Shown in pieces: positions 8,889 through 19,850 of a stretch of 51,301 bases of DNA; position 1 is the stretch's first letter, and each line of letters begins with the position of its first letter. The notes below the pieces were generated by a model. It saw only the letters and a program-made list of their open reading frames with translations. It was not told where the DNA came from and did not search any database. Source of the DNA: Verrucomicrobiota bacterium (lineage in GTDB: Bacteria > Verrucomicrobiota > Verrucomicrobiia > Limisphaerales > J093); the NCBI GenBank assembly GCA_016871715.1, contig VHCO01000025.1, positions 1 to 51,301 of the forward strand, written 5' to 3'. Both the position numbers and the translations under genes were made by a program.

Positions 8889-11056
8889 CACGGTCCGCGC
8901 GACGCAGTTTTCTGCAACGGGGCCTCGGGTGGGTCGCTCTGGGGGCGCGGGCGCCTCGGCGCCTGTGGGCTGCTGGCGGCCTGGCCTTCGATCCGGCCCA
9001 GCACCTGATCCCGGCCCCGGCAGATCCGGCCGATTGGCCTAGCTTTCGCCAACGCCTCCAGGAGTGGCGGCGAACCGCGCGACAGCAACTCGAGTACGAT
9101 GACGCGCTTTATCGGCGACCCGACTTTGGGTGGGTCCCCCGCACCTTTGCGTGCCATTTCGTGATGCTCAACGATGAGCGGTTCTACGAATGGCGGCGCG
9201 GGCGCTCGACGGTCCAGAGCTATCTGGACCTTGCGCAGCGCGAGTTTGGCGGCTGCGACGCCCTCGTCCTGTGGCAGGCTTACCCCCGCATCGGACTCGA
9301 CGATCGCAACCAATTCGACTTCTACCGCGACCAGCCCGGCGGCCTGCCTGGCCTGCGGACCGTCGCCGCCCAATGCCACCACCGCGGCGTCAAGGTGTTT
9401 GTGGCCTACAACCCCTGGGACACCGGCACCCGCCGGGAGCCTGTGGCCGACCTCGAGGCCCTGGCCGAGTTGGTGCGTGCCCTGGATGCGGATGGCATCT
9501 TCCTCGACACGCTCGACCGCGGGGCGACCGAATTCCGGGCCCGACTCGATGCGGTGCGGCCTGGCGTGGCGCTCGAGGGCGAGATCGCGCTCCCGCTGGA
9601 CCGCGTCTGGGATCACCATCTCTCCTGGGCACAGTGGTTCTCCGATAGCCAGGCGCCGGGCATCTTGCGCAACAAATGGTTCGAGCGCCGCCACATGCTG
9701 CATCAAATCCAGCGCTGGAATGCCGATCACACCGCGGAACTCCACACCGCCTGGATGAACGGCACCGGGATGTTGGTCTGGGAAAACGTGTTCGGTTCCT
9801 GGGTGGGCTGGTGCGAACGCGATAAGACCCTCCTGCGCATCATGCTCCCGATCCAACGGCGTTTTGCCGATTGGTTCAGCGGCGAACACTGGACACCCCT
9901 GGTCCCCACCCTGCACCCCGATGTCTACGCCAGCTTGTGGGAGCAAGGAGACGCCCGTTTGTGGACCCTCGTCAACCGCAGTCGCCAGACCGTTGCCGGC
10001 CCTTTGCTCGCCCTCCCCTCCTCCCCGAGCAGCCCTCCCGGCGAACGCTTCGACCTCGTCCGCGGCCGTCCCCTGACCCGGCCTCGCACTCGCGCGCTCG
10101 ACGACGGCCCTGCGGCTGCTCTCGCCGGCTCGATTCCTCCGCGCGGGCTTGGCTGCTTCCTCGAGGCATCGCCCGCGCGGTTAGGCGCAGACTTCGATGA
10201 ATTCCTCGATCGGCAACGCGCGATAGCGCGCCAGGCCAACCACCAAACCTCGCCGGTCCACCTGACCACGCAGCCCCTGTTGGGCCCGCCGAGCCCGCGG
10301 GTCACCGCGGCGCCTAGCGGCATGGTCGCAATCCCAGCGGCGACGGTCGTCCTCAAGACCGTCTTCCGCATCCGCGAGTGCGGCTTCTACGAATCGTCGC
10401 CGCCGAACCCGGTCATTTGGCAGCGGCTGCACCGGCGCCACGAAATCGAGCGCACGGTGCGGTTGGGCCCCTTCGCCTTGGACCGAACGCCCGTCACCAA
10501 CGAACAGTTTGCGGCCTTCCTCGCGGCCACGGCCTACCGCCCGCCGCAACCGGAGAACTTCCTCAAGCACTGGGCTCAGGGGGCGCCGCCACCCGGCCAG
10601 ATGGATCACCCGGTCGTGTACGTGGACCTAGCCGACGCGCGGGCTTACGCGCGCTGGGCCGGCAAACGCTTGCCCGCAGATGAGGAATGGCAGTTCGCCG
10701 CGCAAGGCACCGATGGCCGGCTTTATCCTTGGGGCAACGAGCCACCCGACGAACGCTGTAACACCGGCGCCACCGGCACGACCACCTCCGTCACCGCCTT
10801 CCCCAGCGGCCAGTCACCCTTCGGCTGTTACGACCTCTGCGGCAATGTCTGGGAATGGACCGAGAGCGAGCGCCGTGACGGAGCCACCCGGTTCTGCCTG
10901 CTGCGTGGTGGCTCCTTCTACCGCGCCCGCGGCTCGGATTGGTACATGGACGGCGGTCCGCAACCGTGTGTGTTCGCGGCGAAGTTTCTGCGGCACTGGC
11001 CCGGCTTGGACCGGTGCGCCACCCTTGGCTTTCGCTGTGCCGTGGACTTGGCCTAA
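8885..11056 (+). CDS. Tat-exported glycosidase-like protein fused to an FGE-sulfatase-type domain
   Basis: ATG 8885 overlaps the preceding stop. The 723-aa product opens with a twin-arginine signal (RRSFLQRGLGWVALGA), so it is exported folded. Residues of about 85-440 resemble a TIM-barrel glycosidase: KVFVAYNPWDTG and DADGIFLDTLDRG look like barrel strands with acidic ends, and EGEIALPLDRVWD follows. From about 480 to the end is an FGE-sulfatase/SUMF1-type domain, with DRTPVTNEQFAAFL, GKRLPADEEWQFAAQG, PWGNEPPDE, LCGNVWEWTES, RGGSF and GFRCA. The paired catalytic cysteines that follow GGS in true formylglycine-generating enzymes are absent (GGSFYRARGSDW), so sulfatase activation is unlikely; a binding role is more plausible. 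The substrate is unknown. Confidence 0.75.
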   Translation: MTRSARRSFLQRGLGWVALGARAPRRLWAAGGLAFDPAQHLIPAPADPADWPSFRQRLQEWRRTARQQLEYDDALYRRPDFGWVPRTFACHFVMLNDERFYEWRRGRSTVQSYLDLAQREFGGCDALVLWQAYPRIGLDDRNQFDFYRDQPGGLPGLRTVAAQCHHRGVKVFVAYNPWDTGTRREPVADLEALAELVRALDADGIFLDTLDRGATEFRARLDAVRPGVALEGEIALPLDRVWDHHLSWAQWFSDSQAPGILRNKWFERRHMLHQIQRWNADHTAELHTAWMNGTGMLVWENVFGSWVGWCERDKTLLRIMLPIQRRFADWFSGEHWTPLVPTLHPDVYASLWEQGDARLWTLVNRSRQTVAGPLLALPSSPSSPPGERFDLVRGRPLTRPRTRALDDGPAAALAGSIPPRGLGCFLEASPARLGADFDEFLDRQRAIARQANHQTSPVHLTTQPLLGPPSPRVTAAPSGMVAIPAATVVLKTVFRIRECGFYESSPPNPVIWQRLHRRHEIERTVRLGPFALDRTPVTNEQFAAFLAATAYRPPQPENFLKHWAQGAPPPGQMDHPVVYVDLADARAYARWAGKRLPADEEWQFAAQGTDGRLYPWGNEPPDERCNTGATGTTTSVTAFPSGQSPFGCYDLCGNVWEWTESERRDGATRFCLLRGGSFYRARGSDWYMDGGPQPCVFAAKFLRHWPGLDRCATLGFRCAVDLA

Positions 11057-11565
11057 CCGCGACCCTGGGAAGCAGGCAGGAGGCTAGGCGAAGATGCGCA
11101 AGAACTGGACCTGGCGTGACAACGCGTCCTAGCTCAACCCTCTGAGCTTGCGTGTGAGCTCAGTCCCTGCCAGGAACCGCGCCACCCGAGGACCTCACTG
11201 TTGGTGGGACGGCCACTGCCAACACCGAGATCATCGCCAGGTCCAGCCTCGCATCCGGCATGTTGATGCCAGACAACCCAAACCAACCGTCCGCATGTCT
11301 GTTTAGCAGAATCGGTGCCGAACTCAGTCCGGCCCAGCCGCACCCCAGATCTCCGGCCGACCGCACACGAACCGGGGCGCGCCAGGGTGCGAATTTCACG
11401 CGCGATGCGTGAGCTTCGCGCAGGCTTGTGCCCAGCGCCGCGCCGCGGCGTCAATCCACGCGTACTAACAGCAAGAATCTCAGGGGCGCACGCTCGGCCA
11501 ACGGCGGCTTGCCGGCCGCCCCAACTTCCGGCACGCTCATCGCACACGGTCAGCACTGCAACACC
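11057..11565. other. Intergenic stretch, no supported gene
   Basis: About 500 bases between the FGE-like gene and the sugar isomerase-like gene. Open frames are short or are shadows of neighbours. One minus-strand frame (11160-11399) encodes a peptide with a hydrophobic stretch that could be an eroded membrane-protein end, but there is no clear start, domain or partner. No strong hairpin or promoter was recognised. Confidence 0.4.
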
Positions 11566-12393
11566 ATGAAATTCGCCATCTGCAATGAGATCTTCCAGGG
11601 CTGGGACCTCGAGACCGCCATGTCGTTTGCCGCACGCTGCGGCTACGACGCGATCGAGCTTGCCCCGTTCACCCTGGCGAATGACGTCACGGAGATTGCC
11701 GCCGCCGACCGCCAGCGCATTCGCGCGGCGGCGACCGACGCGGGCCTCGCCATCTCCGGCATCCACTGGGTCTTGGTCAAGGCCGAGGGCATGCATCTGA
11801 CGCACCCGGACCCGACGGTGCGCCAGCGGACGGCGCGGTACTTGGTGGACTTGGTGGATTTCTGCGCCGACGTCGGCGGGCGCACCATCGTGGTGGGGTC
11901 GCCTAAACAGCGGAGCCTGCTGCCGGGCGTGACCTACGCGCAGGCGTGGGACTGGGCCACGGAGACCTTCCGCGCCTCCGTCGCGCGGGGCGCGGCGCGG
12001 GAGGTGACGCTCTGCTTCGAACCGCTCGCGCCCGCGGAGACCGATTTCATCAACACTGCGGCCGAGGCCGTGCGCTTCATTCGCCAGCTCGACTCGCCCA
12101 ACTTCAAGATCATTCTCGACGTGAAAGCGATGGCGTCCGAGTCGCTCTCCATCCCGGAGATCATCCGGGCGTCCTGGCCGCACTTCGCGTATTTCCATGC
12201 GAACGACCGCAACTTGAAGGGGCCAGGCTTTGGCGATGTAGACTTCAGACCCATCGCCGCCGCTTTGCGGGAGGTCGGTTATGCGGGCTATGTCTCGGTC
12301 GAGGTGTTTGACTTCGACGAAGGAGCGGAAGTCATCGCCCGTCAGAGCCTCGAGTATCTCCGGCGCGTCTTTGGTCCCGCGCCCGCCGCCTGA
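11566..12393 (+). CDS. Sugar phosphate isomerase/epimerase-like TIM-barrel protein
   Basis: From ATG 11566 the product is 275 aa and begins MKFAICNEIFQGWDLETAM, the usual first strand of the xylose-isomerase-like/AP endonuclease 2 barrel. Metal-ligand candidates are Glu in the CFEPLAP strand, Asp in KIILDVKA, His in YFHANDRN and Glu in YVSVEVFDF. This layout is shared by hydroxypyruvate isomerase, tagatose epimerase and IolE-type enzymes, and it cannot be narrowed without alignment. It is cytoplasmic, with no signal peptide. An open extension to 11428 has no coding character. The gene converges on the thioredoxin-like gene with 22 bases between the stops. Confidence 0.82.
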   Translation: MKFAICNEIFQGWDLETAMSFAARCGYDAIELAPFTLANDVTEIAAADRQRIRAAATDAGLAISGIHWVLVKAEGMHLTHPDPTVRQRTARYLVDLVDFCADVGGRTIVVGSPKQRSLLPGVTYAQAWDWATETFRASVARGAAREVTLCFEPLAPAETDFINTAAEAVRFIRQLDSPNFKIILDVKAMASESLSIPEIIRASWPHFAYFHANDRNLKGPGFGDVDFRPIAAALREVGYAGYVSVEVFDFDEGAEVIARQSLEYLRRVFGPAPAA

Positions 12394-12415
12394 GCGGCCA
12401 AAACCAGGGCGCTAG

Positions 12416-13642
12416 CTACTGGGTCGCGGCCTGTTCTTTGTAGCGCTTAAGGTTCGCGGAGAGCTGCTCGCGCATGTCCTGGTCCGCGGCCAGTTGCAGG
12501 GCCTGTTCTTGGCGGCGGATGGCCTCCGCGATCTTGCCCCCGTCGAACAGGGCGCGCGCATAAGTATCGAGGATGTTCGGGTCTTGGCTTTGGCTAGCGT
12601 CGACGGCCGCTTTGGCCAGCCGTATCGCGAGGTCCACGTCGCGGTGCTTGACTTGGGCGTCGGTCAAAATGCGCCATGCCATTTCATTGAGGAGCATCGG
12701 ATTCCTGTCGGCAACCGCCTCGAGCTCCCCCCTCAACACCGCGGCACGCGCCGCGTCGGGTTCTGGGCCGACGGCACGATAATACTTGAGGAAGACGGCC
12801 TGCGCCCGCAGGTCTTGCTTGACCGCGTTGAAGTCCAGCCCGGGAGGCGCGAGCGCCTCGGCCCGCTGCTCGAGTTGGGGTAGATCGGCGGGAGCTGCCT
12901 CGCTGAAGATGGCGCGTTGGTATTCGCCCAGGGCGCGATTGAACTTGGCCTGCCGCCGGACCTGCTCCGCCTGGAACGGTTGACCGCGAATCAGACCGCC
13001 CACCTCCCGGTCGAGCGCATCGAGCTGCTGGCCGAGTTCCTCGAGCCGGGCCGACTGGGCATCGTCGGCTGCCAACGCCAGGAATTCCTCGAGCAGCTTT
13101 TGGCCCGCGGCACGCTTGCGGGCCCGGGCCAGATCGTACCGACCCGCCACCACCTCGGTGAGAGTCTCCTCCAACTCCGCCATCGGATGGCCTTGCCAGA
13201 CAATGCGACCCTGCGTGTCCACCACGAAGGCATGCGGGATGCCGCCCACCCCAAACGCCTCGAGATACCGGCGCGCGGTCTGGCGGTCCTGGTCAATCGC
13301 CACCGAGTAGTTCATGCTCTCCGCCAACTTCGCGACGAAGGGCTTGACCACCGCCGGGGCTTCGTCGCTGATGCCTACCACCACCACTTGCCGGTCCTTG
13401 AACTTGGCCTGTAGCTCGGTCAGATGGGGGATGCTGGCCCGGCACGGCGGACACCAGGTCGCCCAAAACTCGATCACGAACACGTGTTTCCCCCGCCCGT
13501 CCGCCAACCGCACCGGCGTTCCCTTCACCCACTCGGCGATCTCGAGTGCGGGAGCCGGGTCGCCCAACTCCGCCGCCGTCCCAACCGGCCAGGCCAAGGG
13601 TGTCGAGCCAACCAGCAAACAAGCGAGCCAACGAGTGTTCAT
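12416..13642 (-). CDS. Exported TlpA-like thioredoxin-fold protein with C-terminal helical repeat region
   Basis: The 408-aa product has a short signal peptide (about 1-24), then a TlpA/ResA-type domain with WCPPC (63-67) in the usual FWATWCPPCRASIP context. The cis-proline loop GVGGIPHAFVVD and the following strand IVWQGHP are present. Such proteins reduce periplasmic disulfides, for example in cytochrome c maturation. After about 165 residues comes a long helical region. It ends in tetratricopeptide-like helices (NILDTYARALFDGGKIAEAIRRQEQAL) that may hold a partner. No ccd or ccm genes are adjacent. Confidence 0.83.
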   Translation of the reverse strand: MNTRWLACLLVGSTPLAWPVGTAAELGDPAPALEIAEWVKGTPVRLADGRGKHVFVIEFWATWCPPCRASIPHLTELQAKFKDRQVVVVGISDEAPAVVKPFVAKLAESMNYSVAIDQDRQTARRYLEAFGVGGIPHAFVVDTQGRIVWQGHPMAELEETLTEVVAGRYDLARARKRAAGQKLLEEFLALAADDAQSARLEELGQQLDALDREVGGLIRGQPFQAEQVRRQAKFNRALGEYQRAIFSEAAPADLPQLEQRAEALAPPGLDFNAVKQDLRAQAVFLKYYRAVGPEPDAARAAVLRGELEAVADRNPMLLNEMAWRILTDAQVKHRDVDLAIRLAKAAVDASQSQDPNILDTYARALFDGGKIAEAIRRQEQALQLAADQDMREQLSANLKRYKEQAATQ

Positions 13643-13747
13643 GGGCGCATACCACCACGGCGGCGTGGGGGGGGAGTGTGCGTGTGCCGTTCCACTTTTC
13701 GCCCAGCGTAGGTCGCCCGCGCCCGACCGTCAACCTTCGCCCCGCGC

Positions 13748-14938
13748 CTACGGCCCGCTCGCGCCCCCCAGGTCGCCCGTGGCCAACCTCAGTCCGTCCG
13801 GCGCGACCGCCAACGCTCGCACGACCGGCACGGCGAAGCTGCCGAGCTGGCGACCGTCGGCTAGCGCCCACACCCGCAACGTGTGGTCCACGCCCCAGGT
13901 AAAGGCGCGCGCGCCTTTAGGCCCGAGCGCGATCGCCGTGGCCTTTTGGTGCGGGCCAAGCAGACGCAGGACCTTGCCCGTGGCAATGTCCCAGAGCTGT
14001 GCGGCCCCTTGGTCGCTGGTCGTCAGGAACTGCTTGCCGTCCGGGCTGAAACAGACGTTGGGGCGGAACCCGGGGAATTCGGTTGCCGTCCACAATCGTT
14101 TGCCGCCGGCCACCTCCCAACCGCGCGCCCATTCGGCGCGTGGGCCCACACTGACCCCGCTCCACGTCAGCAAAATGCGGCCGTCGGGCGAAATGGCCGC
14201 ATGATCTAGGGCGCCCTTGCTGATCTCGCTCTGGTCGGGCAGCGTTGCGGCAAAGACCTGGGCGCTGGTTTGCGCGTCCCACCAACTCTGGGCTTCGCCC
14301 CCCACCAGCAAAGCGTAGAACCGCGTCCCCCCCAACCGGGCTTCCTCGACCACCCGCAGCGTTTGACCCGACTCGACATCCCACCAATACACCGACGCCT
14401 CATCCGCCTTCACCCCGATGGCGACCCGGCCATCGCCGGCGAAAGCGGCTGCCCGGAAGCCCGGCATCGGACCCGTGAACTCGCGGAGCAACCGGCCGGT
14501 GCTGACCTCCCAGACCGCTACCGTGCCGCGGTCCCGCGCGGTGATCAACCGCGTCCCATCGGCGGAGAATTGCACCGACCGGATCCAGCCCTCGGTGGCG
14601 AGGTGACGGTCCGCTCGGTACGACCTCAGTTCCCGGCCGGTTGCCACCTCCCAGAGCCGGCACTCGGGTGTGCCGCTGCCACTAGCCAACCGCTGGCCGT
14701 CCGGCGAAAAGGCAAGGGCGGTCACCGCCCGTTCGTGGCCGGAGCAAGTCCGCAGCTCGAGGCCGGTCGCCACCTCCCAAATCCGGATCGACACGGCGGA
14801 AGCCGCCACCGCTTGCCCTTGGCTCAACAGCCAAGCCACGCACCCCGCCACCGCCAGCAAGCCGCTCCAGCCTCGGCCCCTCCATCTCTCCAGCCGCTGG
14901 CGATGGCATCCGCTCCCGGTCGTCTGCGCCGTTTCCAT
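13748..14938 (-). CDS. Exported WD40 beta-propeller protein
   Basis: The start chosen is ATG 14938 (396 aa), which leads into a basic region and a hydrophobic helix ending in QAVAA; ATG 14986 would add 16 residues. At least six WD40-type units are visible, each with an SPDG-like turn and a W-[ED]-V/I-ATG end, for example SGHERAVTALAFSPDGQRL and VCFSPDGKQFL. The N-terminal IRIWEVATGLEL strand would close the ring with the C-terminal half-blade (VRALAVAPDGLRLATGD), the usual velcro arrangement, so the protein is complete although it ends abruptly. It is probably a periplasmic scaffold. No partner domain is fused and the binding partner is unknown. Confidence 0.78.
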   Translation of the reverse strand: METAQTTGSGCHRQRLERWRGRGWSGLLAVAGCVAWLLSQGQAVAASAVSIRIWEVATGLELRTCSGHERAVTALAFSPDGQRLASGSGTPECRLWEVATGRELRSYRADRHLATEGWIRSVQFSADGTRLITARDRGTVAVWEVSTGRLLREFTGPMPGFRAAAFAGDGRVAIGVKADEASVYWWDVESGQTLRVVEEARLGGTRFYALLVGGEAQSWWDAQTSAQVFAATLPDQSEISKGALDHAAISPDGRILLTWSGVSVGPRAEWARGWEVAGGKRLWTATEFPGFRPNVCFSPDGKQFLTTSDQGAAQLWDIATGKVLRLLGPHQKATAIALGPKGARAFTWGVDHTLRVWALADGRQLGSFAVPVVRALAVAPDGLRLATGDLGGASGP

Positions 14939-15009
14939 GCGGCCGTTATAAGCAGGGTGCGCGCCACACGCCAACAAAAATGCCATCCGCCCGAGCCGCC
15001 GACGCCGCT

Positions 15010-17120
<2,111 letters not shown>

Positions 17121-17124
<4 letters not shown>

Positions 17125-17699
17125 GCCTCATCAACGACGCGCTCAAGCGCCTCAGCCACACCCCACACACCTCCGCCCCGCCCGCGAAGCCTCGCCTCGC
17201 CTCGACCCTCGAACCCGTCGCCCCTACCGCTCCTCGAGTCGGCGTGCTCGCCAAGCTCTTCGGCGCCCAAGCCTTGTTGATCGTCGTGGCCGGCGGAGCT
17301 TGGCTCATCTGGCGCGCCCTGAACCCGGTGGAGACTGGTCCATTGCCCTTGCCCGTCGCACCGCTGAACCTGGCCGCCGAGGGGATGGTCCCAAGCCAAC
17401 CGGGCACCGACCAAACCGACGTTGCCCCCGCCGGCATAGACGCCCAGAAACACCCCCTCAGCCCACCCGCAACCGCTGGCGCCCAACCAGGCGAGTGGCC
17501 CGAGTTGCGCTTGCAGGCCATCTTCATCCGGTTGTCCGGCTCGACCGCCCGCATCAACGGCCGCACGGTCGCCACTGGGGACACGATCGCCGGCGCGCGT
17601 TTGGTGGCCATCCAGCGGGACCGGGTGACCGTCGAATGGCAAGGCCAACGCAAGACGCTGCCGCTGGGGTCGGTTCCACAGGAGGTCGGGCAACCGTGA
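17121..17699 (+). CDS. GspB-like partner of the GspA-type ATPase
   Basis: The product is 192 aa and starts MSLINDALKRLS, the hallmark N-terminus of GspB/ExeB proteins. A membrane helix (about 50-66, ALLIVVAGGAWLIW) is followed by a Pro-rich periplasmic linker. The C-terminal domain of about 65 residues (RLQAIFIRLSGSTARINGRTVATGDTIAGARLVAIQRDRVTV) matches the secretin-pilotin-like GspB domain. ATGA at 17121-17124 couples it to the ATPase gene. No other type II secretion or pilus gene is present, so the secretin it serves lies elsewhere. Confidence 0.82.
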
Positions 17700-17820
17700 G
17701 CCCGTCCGCTAGACGATCTGTTCCCGCACCCGATCCCATCGTACCATGCACCGTTCTTGCTGGGCCTTCAGCGACACCAGAGCGTTCAAGGCGAAACCGA
17801 GCCGCGAACCCGTCAGGCCC

Positions 17821-18426
17821 TTACGCTACGCTTGACGCTTCCAACAGTCGATCGACTTGGACCTTGAACCCCTTGAGGAGCCGAGAGGCGGCTTGCTGGC
17901 CGGGTCGCCAGCGGCCCGCGAGTTCGTACTCGCCGCGTTCAAGCCAAAGCACCTCCACCGTATGGGCCTCGGGATCGATCAGCCAGTATTCCCTCACGCC
18001 GTGCTGTTCGTAGAGGTCACGTTTGTCAATGCGGTCGCGGCGGCGGGAGCCGGCAGAAACCACCTCGCCCACCAAGTCCGCCGCGCCCTGCACGCGTTCG
18101 CCGATCAGGCCAAGCCGTTCGTTCGAGATGAAGATCACGTCGGGTTGCACGGCGCGGTGCGGCGTCAGAACCATATCCAGCGGAGCCAGAGCCACCTTGC
18201 CCAATCGGCGCCGCGCCACCCAGGCATCCAGCAGTTTGTAAAACCGGGCAACGACCTCCTGATGGAAGAAGGAAGGGGCTGGTGACATGACAAGTTCTCC
18301 GTCCCACAACTCCGTGGGGAGGTTGGTCTCCGGCAACTCGGCGGCCAGCTCTGCAAAGGTCCACCGCCGCGGTGGCGCAGGCCGGGTCGGGGCTCTGGAT
18401 CTGGTCGCGATCACGATCCGAGTCAA
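17821..18426 (-). CDS. Uma2-family putative restriction-endonuclease-like protein
   Basis: A 201-aa protein of the DUF820/Uma2 family, which has the PD-(D/E)XK nuclease fold. The conserved line is QPDVIFIS, then DLVGEVVSAGSRRRDRIDKRDLYEQHGVREYWLIDP, carrying the Asp, Glu and Lys of the active site. The N-terminus (TFAELAAELPE, ELWDGELVM) is also typical. Such genes are numerous in cyanobacteria and Verrucomicrobiota and their biological target is unknown. It is divergent from the protease gene, with 177 bases between starts. Confidence 0.85.
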   Translation of the reverse strand: MTRIVIATRSRAPTRPAPPRRWTFAELAAELPETNLPTELWDGELVMSPAPSFFHQEVVARFYKLLDAWVARRRLGKVALAPLDMVLTPHRAVQPDVIFISNERLGLIGERVQGAADLVGEVVSAGSRRRDRIDKRDLYEQHGVREYWLIDPEAHTVEVLWLERGEYELAGRWRPGQQAASRLLKGFKVQVDRLLEASSVA

Positions 18427-18567
18427 CTGCGACTGGTGAGCGACGTCAAGGGCCTGCTGCGCCCCCTATCGGTCCAGACTCAGGCTAGGGCCCCATGAGC
18501 TCAGCCCGCCGCGGACGCCTCCGCCCCGCGTTCGGCTCCAGGCACCTTGCGTCCTCGAGGTTTCGTT

Positions 18568-18597
18568 TTGCGATCCCGCGGATCGACTTGCTAGTGT
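18568..18597 (+). promoter_or_regulatory. Possible promoter giving a leaderless transcript of the CPBP protease gene
   Basis: TTGCGA (18568-18573), an 18-base spacer and TAGTGT (18592-18597) preceded by TGC (an extended -10 arrangement) lie directly before GTG 18604. The start codon would be at or next to the transcription start. This is a match to the general sigma-70 pattern only, in a GC-rich genome where chance matches are fewer but possible. Confidence 0.3.
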
Positions 18598-18603
18598 CGC
18601 CGC

Positions 18604-19320
18604 GTGTCAAGCGATCGACCAACCGAGCCAAAGTGTGAGTCGCGACCGCCCATCGCGCTCCTGCGAGCCAAACTGGGCGCGTCACCGATCTTGGTGCGCG
18701 TGGCGCCCTTGGCAGTGTTCATCCTGTTGACGGTGCTCCAGGGGCGACTGGGTGAGGAGTCGCGCTACTGGATTTACCTGGCAAAGACCCTGGTGGGAGC
18801 GTGGTTCATCTGGCTGATCCGGCCGCTGGTGGCCGAGCTGCGGTGGGCGGTGAGCTGGGAAGCGATCGCCGTGGGCGTGGCCGTGTTTGCCGCCTGGGTG
18901 GGTTTGAACGACTTCTATCCCAAACTCGGTGGGGCCGGCACACCCTGGAATCCCTTCGCCCACTTCGGCGCCGGCTCGGCCCTGGGCTGGCTCTTTGTGG
19001 TCGTGCGGATCGTTGGCTCGACCGTGGTGGTGCCGCCGCTCGAGGAGGTCTTTTACCGGTCCTTCCTCTACCGCTACCTAGCCAAACCCGATTTCCTCTC
19101 CGTGCCCTTGCGCAGCTTCGCCCTGGTGCCGTTCTGCGTGTCGGCGGGCATCTTCGGGCTGGCCCACTACGAATGGGTGGCTGGCATCCTGTGTGGGGCG
19201 GCCTATCAGGCCCTGGTGCTCCGCAAAGGCCGACTCGGCGATGCCCTCACCGCCCATGCCCTCACCAACCTCCTCCTCGGGTTGTGGGTCGTTGGCCGCG
19301 GTCAGTGGCAATTCTGGTAA
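18604..19320 (+). CDS. CPBP-family intramembrane protease, CAAX-protease-related (exosortase-associated type)
   Basis: A 238-aa protein with about six to seven membrane helices. The catalytic motifs of the Rce1/CPBP family are present: EEVFYRSFLYR (paired glutamates and Arg), FGLAHYEWVAGILCGAAYQ (His) and the final LTAHALTNLLLG (His and Asn). The arrangement matches the CAAX prenyl protease-related proteins found in genomes with PEP-CTERM/exosortase sorting, where they are thought to process membrane-anchored tails. The start is GTG, with a possible promoter immediately upstream. No exosortase gene is in this window. Confidence 0.8.
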   Translation: MSSDRPTEPKCESRPPIALLRAKLGASPILVRVAPLAVFILLTVLQGRLGEESRYWIYLAKTLVGAWFIWLIRPLVAELRWAVSWEAIAVGVAVFAAWVGLNDFYPKLGGAGTPWNPFAHFGAGSALGWLFVVVRIVGSTVVVPPLEEVFYRSFLYRYLAKPDFLSVPLRSFALVPFCVSAGIFGLAHYEWVAGILCGAAYQALVLRKGRLGDALTAHALTNLLLGLWVVGRGQWQFW

Positions 19321-19344
19321 CCCGCGGCCCCGGAAAACCCCCAC

Positions 19345-19734
19345 CTACTCGACCAACGCCGGTTTCGCCTTGGGTCGACCCCGCTTCGCCGCCGGTTTTT
19401 TGCTGGCCGGCGCCGCTGGGTTGGCGGCTGGCGCCGCCGGCTCAGGGCAGAGCAACAAGTAACGGGCGCAATTATCGCACATGGCGATGTCGTCGTCCCG
19501 GCGCAGGGCGGCAAACGGGCCGGAGGCAAGTTTCATTTGGCATCCGGTGCAGACGCCATGGCGAACCAGCGCTACGCCTTTCTTGCCGCGCGCCCGCAAA
19601 CGGTCGTAGTGGCCCAGGATCGGATCTGGGATTTCCTTGCGTAGGTTCTCAGCCGCGCGGCGGTTTTCCGCCGCCTCAGCCTGAGGGCCCATCTCGAGCT
19701 CTTGCAGTTCAAACAGCCGTTCAACAACTTTCAT
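19345..19734 (-). CDS. Small C4 zinc-ribbon protein
   Basis: From ATG 19734 the product is 129 aa. A short helical N-terminus (about 1-50) leads to the zinc ribbon VCTGCQMKLASG ... MCDNCARYLL, spaced as in the DUF164/CdsZ-type C4 zinc-ribbon proteins, which normally carry a much longer coiled coil. The tail is Ala/Pro/Lys-rich with KRGRPKAK, an AT-hook-like motif. It therefore looks like a shortened family member, perhaps nucleic-acid binding. An in-frame ATG at 19746 adds four residues. It converges on the CPBP gene with 24 bases between the stops. Confidence 0.72.
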   Translation of the reverse strand: MKVVERLFELQELEMGPQAEAAENRRAAENLRKEIPDPILGHYDRLRARGKKGVALVRHGVCTGCQMKLASGPFAALRRDDDIAMCDNCARYLLLCPEPAAPAANPAAPASKKPAAKRGRPKAKPALVE

Positions 19735-19850
19735 GACCAGGCACAAAACGAAGTCCAGGTGGCGACCCGTTGCCAGTCATCGTCGCGGCTCGGTGGCGAG
19801 AACGCCAGCGAAATTCTAGGTGGACAGACCGCTGAATGCTCTAGATTAGC

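Noticed and set aside
11160..11399. 79-codon minus-strand frame with hydrophobic stretch (ISVLAVAVPPT)
   Set aside because: Faintly like the end of an ABC permease, but too short, no partner gene and no family motif.
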